Below, one piece after another: positions 25,296 to 32,690 of a stretch of DNA of 43,360 bases. Below the pieces are notes generated by a model that worked only from the letters and a program-made list of their open reading frames with translations, was not told the origin of the DNA and made no database searches. Made by a program: the position numbers and the translations under genes. How positions within the stretch are numbered: position 1 is the first letter of the stretch; each line of letters starts with the position of its first letter. This DNA is from JBDKTK01 sp039680225 (GTDB lineage: Bacteria > Desulfobacterota > Syntrophia > Syntrophales > UBA4778). The stretch is from NCBI GenBank assembly GCA_039680225.1, contig JBDKTK010000105.1:1-43360 (forward strand). The letters run 5' to 3'.

Positions 25296-26969
25296 TTATT
25301 CTTCTAATCCGGATTTGATATCTGAAATAAGCTTTTGGATCTCTCCCGTTCGACCATGAGTGGAAGCAAGAAGAGACTCAATTGTCGCAATTTCATCCTT
25401 CACATACCTGGTCGCCTGCCTTTTCATTTCCTCGATGGTCCTGTTGATCCGGTCCTCCCACTGGGCGGCCAGCCGGGCGAGATTTGTTTCGACCTCGCGG
25501 TTGATTTTACCGAGGAAATTTTTCTGGAAAAAACGCCTGAAAATAAACATCGGGATCAGGAACCAGATCAGGTCGAGGTGAAAGTCAAATGCCCAGGTTG
25601 TTTTTATATCCGGCTGCTCGGGTTCATCCACCGACAGCTTCCATTCGGCTTCGGCCAGGCGGATGCCCAGGACCTTCTCGACGTTGCCGCTCAGCAGGGT
25701 CCGGAACGACTGCAGGGACCGGGACAGGCTGGCATGGGCCTTCTTGAGCGAGCCGTAAAAATGATGGTGTTCCGTTCTGGAGAGGGACCTCATTTCCTCC
25801 TTCATTTTATCCGCAAGCCATTCCTCGTAAGAGCGGGTCATTTTCCAGAGATTATATTTCCATCCCGCCATTTCCTTCCGGAGTTCTTCCTTTAATTTGA
25901 TGGTTAGCGGCCCTTGAAACTGCTCCAGGTAATTATTTATGAGCACCCGCGTCTGTTTCTGGTTTTCCCGGCAGATAATGAACAGTTCTTCCCTGATCAG
26001 ATCGAAGTTGACCTTTTCGTCCAGGACCTGGGCGCGCAGCGCCTCTTTATCGGAATCGGCCTGCAATGCGGTCTTGAGCGCGATCTCCAGATACCCGAGG
26101 CAACTGTCGGCCAGGCTCCTCGTCTTATGCCGGAGGATCCTGCGGAATTCAAAATCGCGGTCGACGGAGAGCTTGAATAAGACTTCCGCATCGAGCTTGT
26201 GGCGGAACTCTTCCGTTCCGGTCCTTGTAGAATAAAGAAAAATCGGAAAGGTCTTGTTGAACTCCCTTTGCAGCGTATCTTTGAAAAAGCCGACAACCTC
26301 ATCCTGCTGGTCCGGGGTAAGGAGGTCGCTCTTGGTCAGGAGCAGTACAATGTTCGGCGTATACTGGACAAGCTCCCTGATGAGCTGCAGGTCGTTTTCC
26401 GCAAGGGGCCTGTCCGAGCTTATGGCGAGAATCGCTGCGCCGGCCTCGGGCAGCCAGTTTTCCGATGTGGCGTGGTGGTAAGCAAAGATGCTGCCGAGGC
26501 CGGGGGTGTCCACGATGCGCAGCCCGGGATATTCATTAAGGGCGGGCAACTCGATGTCGACCATCTCCACATTTTTTTTATTGGAGGGGTTTTTTGCCTC
26601 GGACGTGAATTCATCGAGCCGGCCTGTTCCCACTTCCAGGCGGGCCCCGTCAAAAAACGCGACCACCGCTTTCCGTGCGGGGCCGTATTGAAGGCGGCAG
26701 ATGACAGTCGTCACCGGCACTACTCCCACCGGCAGGACGGGTTCGCCGACAAGGGAATTGATGAACGAACTTTTTCCCGCCTTGAACTGGCCCAGGACGG
26801 CGACGTCGATGAGGGCGCTTTCCTTGCGCAGGTTTTCCGCCGCTTCCAGCCGCCGCTTCAGGGAGACAATATGGAACGTCTCGCAGGCTTCGCGGATCCT
26901 GGCAAGCTGCCCGAAGGCGGCCCGGCCGGCGGTCGTGACTTCAGGAATGATTGGTCTGTCAGCGGACAT
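25296..26969 (-). CDS. Bacterial dynamin-like GTPase (557 aa)
   Basis: A large GTPase of the dynamin family. G1 is GQFKAGKSS (residues 60-68), G2 is the Thr of VPVTTVI (about 85-88), G3 is DTPGLGS (154-160) and G4 is TKSD (212-215). A long helical stalk follows (about 250-450). Next come a hydrophobic, basic-flanked segment (about 460-478, IWFLIPMFIFRRFF) likely to insert into membrane, and a C-terminal coiled coil (487-557). Bacterial members act in membrane remodelling, fusion or repair. The ATG has GGGGAG 7 nt upstream. It is a single-gene transcript whose leader holds a fluoride riboswitch with an intrinsic terminator. This suggests the GTPase is made when fluoride is present, an unusual regulatory link. 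Confidence 0.93.
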   Translation of the reverse strand: MSADRPIIPEVTTAGRAAFGQLARIREACETFHIVSLKRRLEAAENLRKESALIDVAVLGQFKAGKSSFINSLVGEPVLPVGVVPVTTVICRLQYGPARKAVVAFFDGARLEVGTGRLDEFTSEAKNPSNKKNVEMVDIELPALNEYPGLRIVDTPGLGSIFAYHHATSENWLPEAGAAILAISSDRPLAENDLQLIRELVQYTPNIVLLLTKSDLLTPDQQDEVVGFFKDTLQREFNKTFPIFLYSTRTGTEEFRHKLDAEVLFKLSVDRDFEFRRILRHKTRSLADSCLGYLEIALKTALQADSDKEALRAQVLDEKVNFDLIREELFIICRENQKQTRVLINNYLEQFQGPLTIKLKEELRKEMAGWKYNLWKMTRSYEEWLADKMKEEMRSLSRTEHHHFYGSLKKAHASLSRSLQSFRTLLSGNVEKVLGIRLAEAEWKLSVDEPEQPDIKTTWAFDFHLDLIWFLIPMFIFRRFFQKNFLGKINREVETNLARLAAQWEDRINRTIEEMKRQATRYVKDEIATIESLLASTHGRTGEIQKLISDIKSGLEE

Positions 26970-27010
26970 GAAAAAACTCCCCGGGAACTCTCTCCTGCAG
27001 GAGTCTGCAT

Positions 27011-27080
27011 AAAAAAACTCCTGCTTGTCTCAGCAGGAGTCATCAGCTTCTTGAGCGGTTACGGTGAACCCCATCACCTG
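27011..27080 (-). promoter_or_regulatory. Fluoride (crcB-type) riboswitch with intrinsic terminator
   Basis: Read on the minus strand, the core matches the crcB consensus in order. P1 hairpin GGTGATGGGGTTCACC lies at 27078-27063. AACCGC follows at 27060-27055, then GCTGATGACTCCT at 27047-27035. The P1 loop GGGGTT can pair with GACTCC to form the class pseudoknot. The pairing strand ACTCCTGCT is also the 5' arm of a terminator (ACTCCTGCT 27040-27032, AGCAGGAGT 27025-27017, then TTTTTTT). Fluoride binding would therefore block termination, the usual ON switch. It lies 41 bp before the dynamin-like gene and after a strong promoter. Ligand identity is inferred from consensus. Confidence 0.93.
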
Positions 27081-27085
27081 CCGGG

Positions 27086-27115
27086 AATATATTAGAATTA
27101 TTGATCGGCTGTCAA
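27086..27115 (-). promoter_or_regulatory. Sigma-70 promoter for the fluoride-riboswitch/dynamin transcript
   Basis: On the minus strand, a consensus TTGACA (27115-27110) and TATATT (27091-27086, 5/6) have an 18-nt spacer. Transcription would begin near 27079, exactly where the aptamer begins. Confidence 0.75.
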
Positions 27116-27413
27116 GGAAATTGGCTTACCGGCCGGTTTGGGAGTCGAGGTTCAGGGCGGTAACCGCCTCGGCCCGGTCGCGCAAGTCGCCGATGATCCT
27201 CCCGGCGGGAGGTCCGATGTTTACAGCGGGGGGGGGAGAGGGGTGGAGAAGCTGTTGGAACATCAGTGGCGGGAAAAGGAAATGATCACTTGGCAGGTTC
27301 AAACAAAAAATCAGGGGCGCTTTCACGCCCCTGTTCCTCTTGGGTCGTTCCGGCCGGAAGGGGGAAATCATAAGGCGGATTTCCCGCAAGGGGGCGAAAC
27401 GAATATTCCGCAG
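27116..27413. other. Intergenic region upstream of the dynamin promoter
   Basis: No credible gene in about 300 bp. It contains a G-tract (about ten G's near 27230) and the zraP terminator at 27305-27333. Open frames crossing this region run through the terminator and lack Shine-Dalgarno sites. Confidence 0.45.
27305..27333 (-). terminator. Terminator of zraP: palindromic hairpin family, copy 3
   Basis: Arms CAGGGGCG/CGCCCCTG with a 6-nt loop (27333-27312) are followed on the minus strand by ATTTTTT. It lies 80 bp after the zraP stop. The arm sequence is that of the dispersed hairpin family. Confidence 0.75.
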
Positions 27414-27953
27414 TTACTGTGCCTGAACTCCTGCGCCGGGGCCCATGCCCATTCCGGGGCCCATACCCTGGCCTCTCGGGCCGCCCATCATGCCGCCCCG
27501 GGGGCCTCCTCCACCGTGTCCCGCTTTCATCCGCGGACAGCCCCAGTTGGCCGCTTTCAGCCTGTCCTGCTGCTCGGGAGTGAGTTCTTTCAGTACGGCA
27601 AGCCTGTACTCGGTCTGCTTTGCCTGAAGTTTGCCCCTCAGGTCCTGGGCCTCTTTCTGGACCGATTCAATTTTGGCCTGGTCCGGGGTCTTCTGCAGCC
27701 AGAGCGACCTCAGTTCCTGGCGTTTCAAAATCATCTGGTCCCTCAAGGGTTGAACTTCTTTCCAATGCGTGCTCTGCATATTTCTTATTTTTTGTGCCTG
27801 GTCGGCCGACAGGTTCAATCCCGGAGTCAGCGTTACATCGCACCGTGGCCCCATTCCGCGTCCGCCCATGGGCCCCCGGCCCTGGGCAAAAACGCTGCCG
27901 GCCACAGCCAATGCCAGCAGCGTCACCAACAACGCAAATAATGTCTTCTTCAT
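27414..27953 (-). CDS. zraP: ZraP-like periplasmic metal-binding/chaperone protein (Spy/CpxP family)
   Basis: A 179-residue periplasmic protein with a signal peptide ending VFAQ. The helical core carries LTxxQ-type motifs (LSADQAQKI and LTPEQQDRL) and a KIESVQKEAQDLRGKL helix that matches E. coli ZraP well. It is flanked by Gly/Met-rich tails (GPMGGRGMGPRC; GMGPGMGMGPGAG). E. coli ZraP has His-rich N-terminal zinc ligands; here Met, Arg and Cys replace them, and one His occurs in MKAGHGGGG. The start is the ATG at 27953 with AAAGGAG upstream; an upstream in-frame start at 27983 precedes that site. It is divergent from zraSR and preceded by a sigma-54 promoter, as in E. coli. Confidence 0.88.
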   Translation of the reverse strand: MKKTLFALLVTLLALAVAGSVFAQGRGPMGGRGMGPRCDVTLTPGLNLSADQAQKIRNMQSTHWKEVQPLRDQMILKRQELRSLWLQKTPDQAKIESVQKEAQDLRGKLQAKQTEYRLAVLKELTPEQQDRLKAANWGCPRMKAGHGGGGPRGGMMGGPRGQGMGPGMGMGPGAGVQAQ

Positions 27954-28001
27954 CTTCGATCTCCTTTCAGACCTTCTTTTCAATTTGTTTTACATTGATT
28001 T

Positions 28002-28017
28002 TGCCATAAGCGTGCCA
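28002..28017 (-). promoter_or_regulatory. Sigma-54 promoter of zraP
   Basis: On the minus strand, TGGCACG-CTTA-TGGCA has the GG and GC dinucleotides exactly 10 nt apart, the -24/-12 hallmark. It lies 49 bp before the zraP start. The divergent zraR product is a GAFTGA-bearing sigma-54 activator, which supports the call. Confidence 0.8.
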
Positions 28018-28041
28018 GTTCGAAGGCTTCGGAATAATGCA

Positions 28042-28061
28042 GGAAATTCATATGAAATTTC
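28042..28061. promoter_or_regulatory. Possible ZraR binding site (imperfect inverted repeat)
   Basis: A near-palindrome GGAAATT-CATATG-AAATTTC, about 25-45 bp upstream of the sigma-54 -24 element. The position suits an activator site. A second, weaker dyad (CTGG...CCAG) is near 28090-28108. Inference only. Confidence 0.3.
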
Positions 28062-28204
28062 GTACGCGGCCGGAATCACGATGAAAACACTGGTTAAATT
28101 ATATCCAGATGTGATATGAATCCTGCATACTATTTGCTCATGGCAGGCAGGCGAAAAGCGCACAGCCTGCGAAAAGGAGATTTCAAAGAACTGTTAGGTG
28201 CCGT

Positions 28205-29905
28205 ATGAAAAAAAAGCCTTTCTGGCTTGCCGTCCCTTCCTGGATAATCCTCGGCTCCCTGGCAATCCTCATACCGCTGTTCACCTTGATGACCGTCCAG
28301 TCCATCAATACCCAGAGGGATTTGACAACGCAGCTGCTGTTCGAAAAGGGCGACGCCCTCGTGCGGTCCTTCGAGGCCGGGGCCCTGACGGGCCTGGGGA
28401 TGCAATGGGGCAGCTTTGAAATCCAGAAACTCCTGATCGACACCGCCCAGCAGCCCGGGGTCGACTACCTGATCATCACTGATCTGAAAGGGAAGATAAT
28501 CGCCGACAGCGACCCTTCCATGGTCGGCGAGACTTACGGCAGCGAGCTCGGACCCGGGGAAATAGGTACGGGGCAGGTGTTCTGGAGGCAGATTACCCGC
28601 ACCGAGCAGACTGACCCGGGGGGGCCGGAAAGGACGGAAAATACTTTCGAGGTGTACCATTATTTCTCCCTCTCCGACTCGGATACGCCCGATTCCATAA
28701 TCTTTCTCGGCATGGACATGGACCCCGTATTGGCGGCCCGCAACCAGGATATCATGCGCACCGTCGTGATCGCCGCGGTCCTGCTTATGCTGAGCATAGC
28801 GGGGATCCTGTTCCTCCTTGTGGTGCAGGCTTACAGGTCGGCAAAGACTTCGCTCGCCAGGGCGGAGGCCATGTCTGAAACCCTGATCAGGAACATGCCC
28901 ATCGGCCTTGTCGCGCTCGACCTGGCCGGGAAGATAGTGAGCATGAACGAGGCGGCCGGATCTCTCCTGGGCCTGGAAGGCGGGAGCATTCAGGGGAGGG
29001 ACGCGGCCGGCGTCCTTCCGGGTGCGCTGCAGGACGCGGTTGCGGCCGTTGGCGCCGGCCGCGACACCTTCTCAACCGAAGCGCAATGCAGCCTGGGCTC
29101 GCGGGACGATGTGACTCTGGAGATCATGGCCGCCCTGCTAAGAGATGAAGACGGCGAACCGCTCGGCACGGTCGCCCTGTTCCGGGACCTCACGGAAATG
29201 CGCCAGCTGCGCGAGGAAATCGCCCGCAGCCAGAGACTGGCTTCGATCGGCAACCTGGCCGCGGGAGTTGCGCACGAGATCCGCAACCCGCTGAGCTCCA
29301 TCAAGGGTTTTGCGACATACTTCAAGGAGCGGTACCGGGACAACCCCGAAGACAGCGGCACGGCCCAGATCATGATCGAAGAAGTGGACCGCCTCAACCG
29401 GGTGATCAGCCAGCTGCTGGAATTGTCCCGCCCGTCGGGAGTGAAGCTCGAGGCCCGCGACGTCTCCGCCCTTGTCCGGCATGTACTTGCCCTTGTCAGG
29501 GAGCAGGCGGGAAGCAGGGCGATTCAAATTTCCGCCCGGCTGCCGGAAGGGCCCGTTCCGGCCGATATCGACCAGGATAAAATGGAACAGGCCCTGCTCA
29601 ATGTCCTGCTGAACGCGATCCAGGCCAGCGGGGAGAACGGCTCCATTTCGGTCGCAGTGGCAAAAGACGGCGGCCGCGTGCGGATTGAAATTGCCGACGA
29701 GGGAAAGGGCATCAACGAGAAAGACCTCCCGCGCATCTTCGATCCGTATTTTACGACAAAGCCATCCGGCACCGGCCTCGGCCTCGCAATCGTCAGCAAG
29801 ATAGTGGAGGCGCACAGGGGCGAGGTCAGGGTTGCAAGCCGGGAAGGGCTCGGGACAAAAATTGAAATATTAATTCCGGAAAAGGCCGGAGAAGGACCAT
29901 TATGA
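28205..29905 (+). CDS. zraS: ZraS-like sensor histidine kinase with PAS domain (566 aa)
   Basis: A membrane sensor kinase. It has two membrane helices (about 11-31 and 185-207), a periplasmic sensor domain between them, a PAS domain (about 225-330), HisKA with His357 in AGVAHEIRNPLSSIKG, and an HATPase with N, G1 and G2 boxes (NAIQASG, DEGKGI, GTGLGLAI). The periplasmic part aligns by eye with E. coli ZraS (LLFEKGDALVRSFEAG, QQPGVDYLIITDLKGKII, ADSDPSMVG). The His/Met/Cys metal segment of the E. coli protein is missing, and a PAS domain not present there is inserted. Its stop overlaps the zraR start (ATGA), so the pair is co-translated. Confidence 0.9.
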   Translation: MKKKPFWLAVPSWIILGSLAILIPLFTLMTVQSINTQRDLTTQLLFEKGDALVRSFEAGALTGLGMQWGSFEIQKLLIDTAQQPGVDYLIITDLKGKIIADSDPSMVGETYGSELGPGEIGTGQVFWRQITRTEQTDPGGPERTENTFEVYHYFSLSDSDTPDSIIFLGMDMDPVLAARNQDIMRTVVIAAVLLMLSIAGILFLLVVQAYRSAKTSLARAEAMSETLIRNMPIGLVALDLAGKIVSMNEAAGSLLGLEGGSIQGRDAAGVLPGALQDAVAAVGAGRDTFSTEAQCSLGSRDDVTLEIMAALLRDEDGEPLGTVALFRDLTEMRQLREEIARSQRLASIGNLAAGVAHEIRNPLSSIKGFATYFKERYRDNPEDSGTAQIMIEEVDRLNRVISQLLELSRPSGVKLEARDVSALVRHVLALVREQAGSRAIQISARLPEGPVPADIDQDKMEQALLNVLLNAIQASGENGSISVAVAKDGGRVRIEIADEGKGINEKDLPRIFDPYFTTKPSGTGLGLAIVSKIVEAHRGEVRVASREGLGTKIEILIPEKAGEGPL

Positions 29906-31248
29906 AACAAAAGAGCTCAATCCTTATAGTCGACGACGACCGCGCGCACCGGACCATGCTGCGCACCCTGCTCGCGGGCTGGGGATACCAGACCGCCGAA
30001 GCGGCCGACGGCTCCGAGGCCGTCGACCAGGTCGGCAAGAAACCTTTCGATCTCGTCCTGATGGACATCCGCATGGCCGTGGTCTCCGGCCTGGAAGCGC
30101 TGGCGCAGATCAAGGCGCTGAACCCGGCAATACCGGTCATCCTGATGACGGCTTACGCATCGGTCGAAACGGCCGTGGACGCCCTGAAGAAAGGCGCCTA
30201 CGACTACCTGATCAAGCCGCTCGATTTCGACGAGTTGAAGCTGGCGCTCGGCAGGGCGATGGAGCACAGCAGCCTGCGCAAGGAAAACATCCGCCTTAAG
30301 GAGAACCTTGGGGCGATGTTCGACAGGCGCAATATTATAGGCCGCAGCGAAATCATGACACGCCTGCTGGACACGGTGGCGCAGATCGCGCCCACCGAGG
30401 CGACGGTCCTCCTCACGGGAGATTCCGGCACGGGAAAGGAGATGATCGCCGGGGCGATCCATTTCAACAGCTTCCGCAAGGACGGCCCGTTCGTGAAGAT
30501 CAACTGCGCGGCGCTCACGGAGACGCTGCTGGAGTCGGAACTCTTCGGGCACGAGCGCGGCGCCTTCACCGGCGCGGACCGGCGCAAGGAGGGCAAATTC
30601 AGGCAGGCGGACCACGGGACGCTGTTCCTCGACGAAGTGAGCGAGATGTCGCTCGCCATGCAGGTGAAGCTCCTGCGCGTCCTCCAGGAACGGGAGCTGA
30701 CGCGGGTCGGGGGAGAAGATGTCCTGAAAGTGGACGTGAGGCTGATCGCTGCCACCAACCGCGACCTGCTCAAGGAAATCGAGGCGGGCCGGTTCCGGGA
30801 CGACCTCTTTTACAGGCTCAACGTGATAACGCTCAATGTCCCGGCGCTCCGGGAACGCAAAGAGGATATACCTCTGCTCGCACAGCATTTTCTTATTCAC
30901 TTTGCGGAGAAGAACCGCAAGACTCTCAAAGGCTTCACCCCCCAGGCAATGGACCACCTGCTGAGGCACGACTGGCCGGGCAACGTCCGCGAGCTGATGA
31001 ATTCGATAGAACGCGGCGTCGTCCTGTCCCGGGGTGAATACCTGGACACGAACGACCTTGCGCTCGTCGCGAGGACCGGCGCGGCCGTGCCCGTGGAACT
31101 TTCCGGGCAGCCCCTCGAGGAAGTCGAAAAGGCCGCGATCATCAGGACCCTTGACCAGGCAGGCGGAAACAAGAGCGAAGCGGCCCGCAGGCTCGGCATC
31201 ACCCGCCGCACCCTCCATCAGAAACTGAAGAAGTTCGGCCTGATGTAA
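29902..31248 (+). CDS. zraR: ZraR-like sigma-54 response regulator (448 aa)
   Basis: An NtrC-family activator. The receiver domain has phospho-acceptor Asp55. A AAA+ domain carries Walker A GDSGTGKE (173-180), the sigma-54 contact loop GAFTGA (220-225), and the later RFRDDLFYRLNV and WPGNVREL motifs. The C-terminal Fis-type HTH contains SEAARRLGITRRTLHQKL. Strings such as IKALNPAIPVILMTAY and GAYDYLIKPLDFD closely match E. coli ZraR. It should activate the divergent zraP sigma-54 promoter after phosphorylation by ZraS. The absence of a sigma-54 promoter in front of zraS suggests the kinase/regulator pair has a separate promoter. Confidence 0.92.
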   Translation: MKQKSSILIVDDDRAHRTMLRTLLAGWGYQTAEAADGSEAVDQVGKKPFDLVLMDIRMAVVSGLEALAQIKALNPAIPVILMTAYASVETAVDALKKGAYDYLIKPLDFDELKLALGRAMEHSSLRKENIRLKENLGAMFDRRNIIGRSEIMTRLLDTVAQIAPTEATVLLTGDSGTGKEMIAGAIHFNSFRKDGPFVKINCAALTETLLESELFGHERGAFTGADRRKEGKFRQADHGTLFLDEVSEMSLAMQVKLLRVLQERELTRVGGEDVLKVDVRLIAATNRDLLKEIEAGRFRDDLFYRLNVITLNVPALRERKEDIPLLAQHFLIHFAEKNRKTLKGFTPQAMDHLLRHDWPGNVRELMNSIERGVVLSRGEYLDTNDLALVARTGAAVPVELSGQPLEEVEKAAIIRTLDQAGGNKSEAARRLGITRRTLHQKLKKFGLM

Positions 31249-31272
31249 ACCCTCGCGATGATATGTTTTGAA

Positions 31273-31300
31273 TGCAGGGGTGGATGGGCATACGCCCTGC
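31273..31300. repeat. Palindromic hairpin family, copy 4 (degenerate)
   Basis: TGCAGGGG and, after a mismatched centre, TACGCCCTGC keep the outer arms of the family (GCAGGG/CCCTGC). The inner arms have decayed. It lies 25 bp after the zraR stop. Confidence 0.5.
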
Positions 31301-31364
31301 AGCTGCAACTACCAGGATTAATTTCCAGCCCCTTCAACGCCCGCGTCGCCTCAAGGCTTTTCTC

Positions 31365-31393
31365 TTGATTCAAGCATTGTTATACATTATTAT
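31365..31393 (+). promoter_or_regulatory. Candidate sigma-70 promoter for the AI-2E family gene
   Basis: TTGATT (4/6) and TATTAT (5/6) with a 17-nt spacer. It would give a leader of about 115 nt before the GTG start at 31515. Confidence 0.45.
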
Positions 31394-31514
31394 GCACGCC
31401 CAATAAGGCCTTAGAATCAAAAAGAAATTTCCTTGTTTCCAGGAGCGCGGAAAAGAGCATCTCCGCAGGCTTACGAAAGCTGACCGGCGACATTGAATCA
31501 GACCTGAGCGGAAA

Positions 31515-32609
31515 GTGAATGCTGTGCAAAAACACCCACCCCCCGACTTGACCCGTGTGACCCTGCAGGTACTGTGGATAGGGGTCCTGATTGCCGCCAC
31601 GTTCTGGATCATGCGTCCGTTCCTTCCATCCCTGATCTGGGCCGCGATGATTGTCGCTGCAACGTGGCCGCTCATGATTAAAGTGGAAAGATGGTTCTGG
31701 GGCAGGCGGGGGCTGGCCGTCACGGTCATGACTGTGGCCATGCTGTTTGTCTTTATCGTGCCCTTTTCCCTGGCCGTTGCCGTGATTTTTGAGAATGCGG
31801 GCGCTATCGCGGCCTGGCTCAAAACGCTGGAAACGATGAGCGTGCCCGCGCTGCCCGGGTGGCTGGCGGGGCTCCCCCTCATCGGCCCGAAGCTGGCGGT
31901 GTCGTGGCAAAGCGTGGCAGCCGGGCCGGAAGGGATTTCGGCGCGCCTGGCCCCTTATGCCGGCATGATCTTGAGCTGGTTTGTGTCCCAGGCGGGCAGC
32001 ATCGGGATGATAGCAATACAATTTCTGCTCACGGTCTTTATCGCGGCCGTCTTCTACTCAAAAGGCGAAACAGTTGCCGCCGGCACAATTCGCCTGGCGC
32101 GCAAGCTGGGCGGCCATCATGGGGAAGATGTCGCAATCCTTGCCGCCCGGACCGTCAGGGGCGTGGCCCTTGGCGTTGTCGGCACAGCCCTGGTCCAGTC
32201 CGTCATCGGAGGCATCGGCCTGGCCGTCGCCGGCGTGCCTGCGGCGGCGCTGCTTACCGCTTTTATGTTCATGCTGTGCGTTGCCCAGCTTCCGCCGGCG
32301 CTTGTGCTCATACCGGCTGTGATCTGGCTGTACTACAGCGGCCAGACGGCCTGGGGGACGGCATTGCTTGTTTGCACAATAATAGTCAGCACGATAGACA
32401 ATTTCCTGAAGCCGCTGCTCATCCGGATGGGCGCCGACCTCCCGCTGCTTCTGATTTTTGCCGGAGTTATCGGAGGCCTTATAACATTTGGAGTAGTCGG
32501 ACTTTTTATCGGCCCTGTAGTCCTGGCAGTTGCGTACAGACTGCTGGAAGTTTGGGTAGGCGGCTCGGAAGTTAATCCCGGACAGGATGTTGAAGAAGCC
32601 CGGCCCTGA
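31515..32609 (+). CDS. AI-2E family (YdiK/PerM-type) membrane permease (364 aa)
   Basis: A polytopic inner-membrane protein of the AI-2E transporter family. It has paired N-terminal helices (about 17-52), a helix at 68-92, a variable extracytoplasmic stretch (to about 155), then five helices. The family-typical segments are VVGTALVQSVIGGIGLAVAG and IVSTIDNFLKPLLI with GLFIGPVVLAV near the end. The start is GTG; no better ATG is available and the Shine-Dalgarno is weak. Family members have been linked to autoinducer-2 export or Na+/H+ exchange, but most, including the YdiK type, have no proven substrate. The stop codon lies in a GC-rich hairpin loop. Confidence 0.9.
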   Translation: MNAVQKHPPPDLTRVTLQVLWIGVLIAATFWIMRPFLPSLIWAAMIVAATWPLMIKVERWFWGRRGLAVTVMTVAMLFVFIVPFSLAVAVIFENAGAIAAWLKTLETMSVPALPGWLAGLPLIGPKLAVSWQSVAAGPEGISARLAPYAGMILSWFVSQAGSIGMIAIQFLLTVFIAAVFYSKGETVAAGTIRLARKLGGHHGEDVAILAARTVRGVALGVVGTALVQSVIGGIGLAVAGVPAAALLTAFMFMLCVAQLPPALVLIPAVIWLYYSGQTAWGTALLVCTIIVSTIDNFLKPLLIRMGADLPLLLIFAGVIGGLITFGVVGLFIGPVVLAVAYRLLEVWVGGSEVNPGQDVEEARP

Positions 32610-32620
32610 AATTCCGGGCT
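32597..32620 (+). terminator. Hairpin enclosing the AI-2E gene stop codon
   Basis: Perfect 7-bp arms AGCCCGG/CCGGGCT with the TGA stop in the 10-nt loop. A short TTTT occurs 9 nt later, so it is a weak intrinsic terminator at best. Confidence 0.4.
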
Positions 32621-32690
32621 CAGGAAGAATTTTCGAAATTCACTGAGCGCATCCGGAACTTGATCGATCTAAAGTCGCGAATTACTGAGG

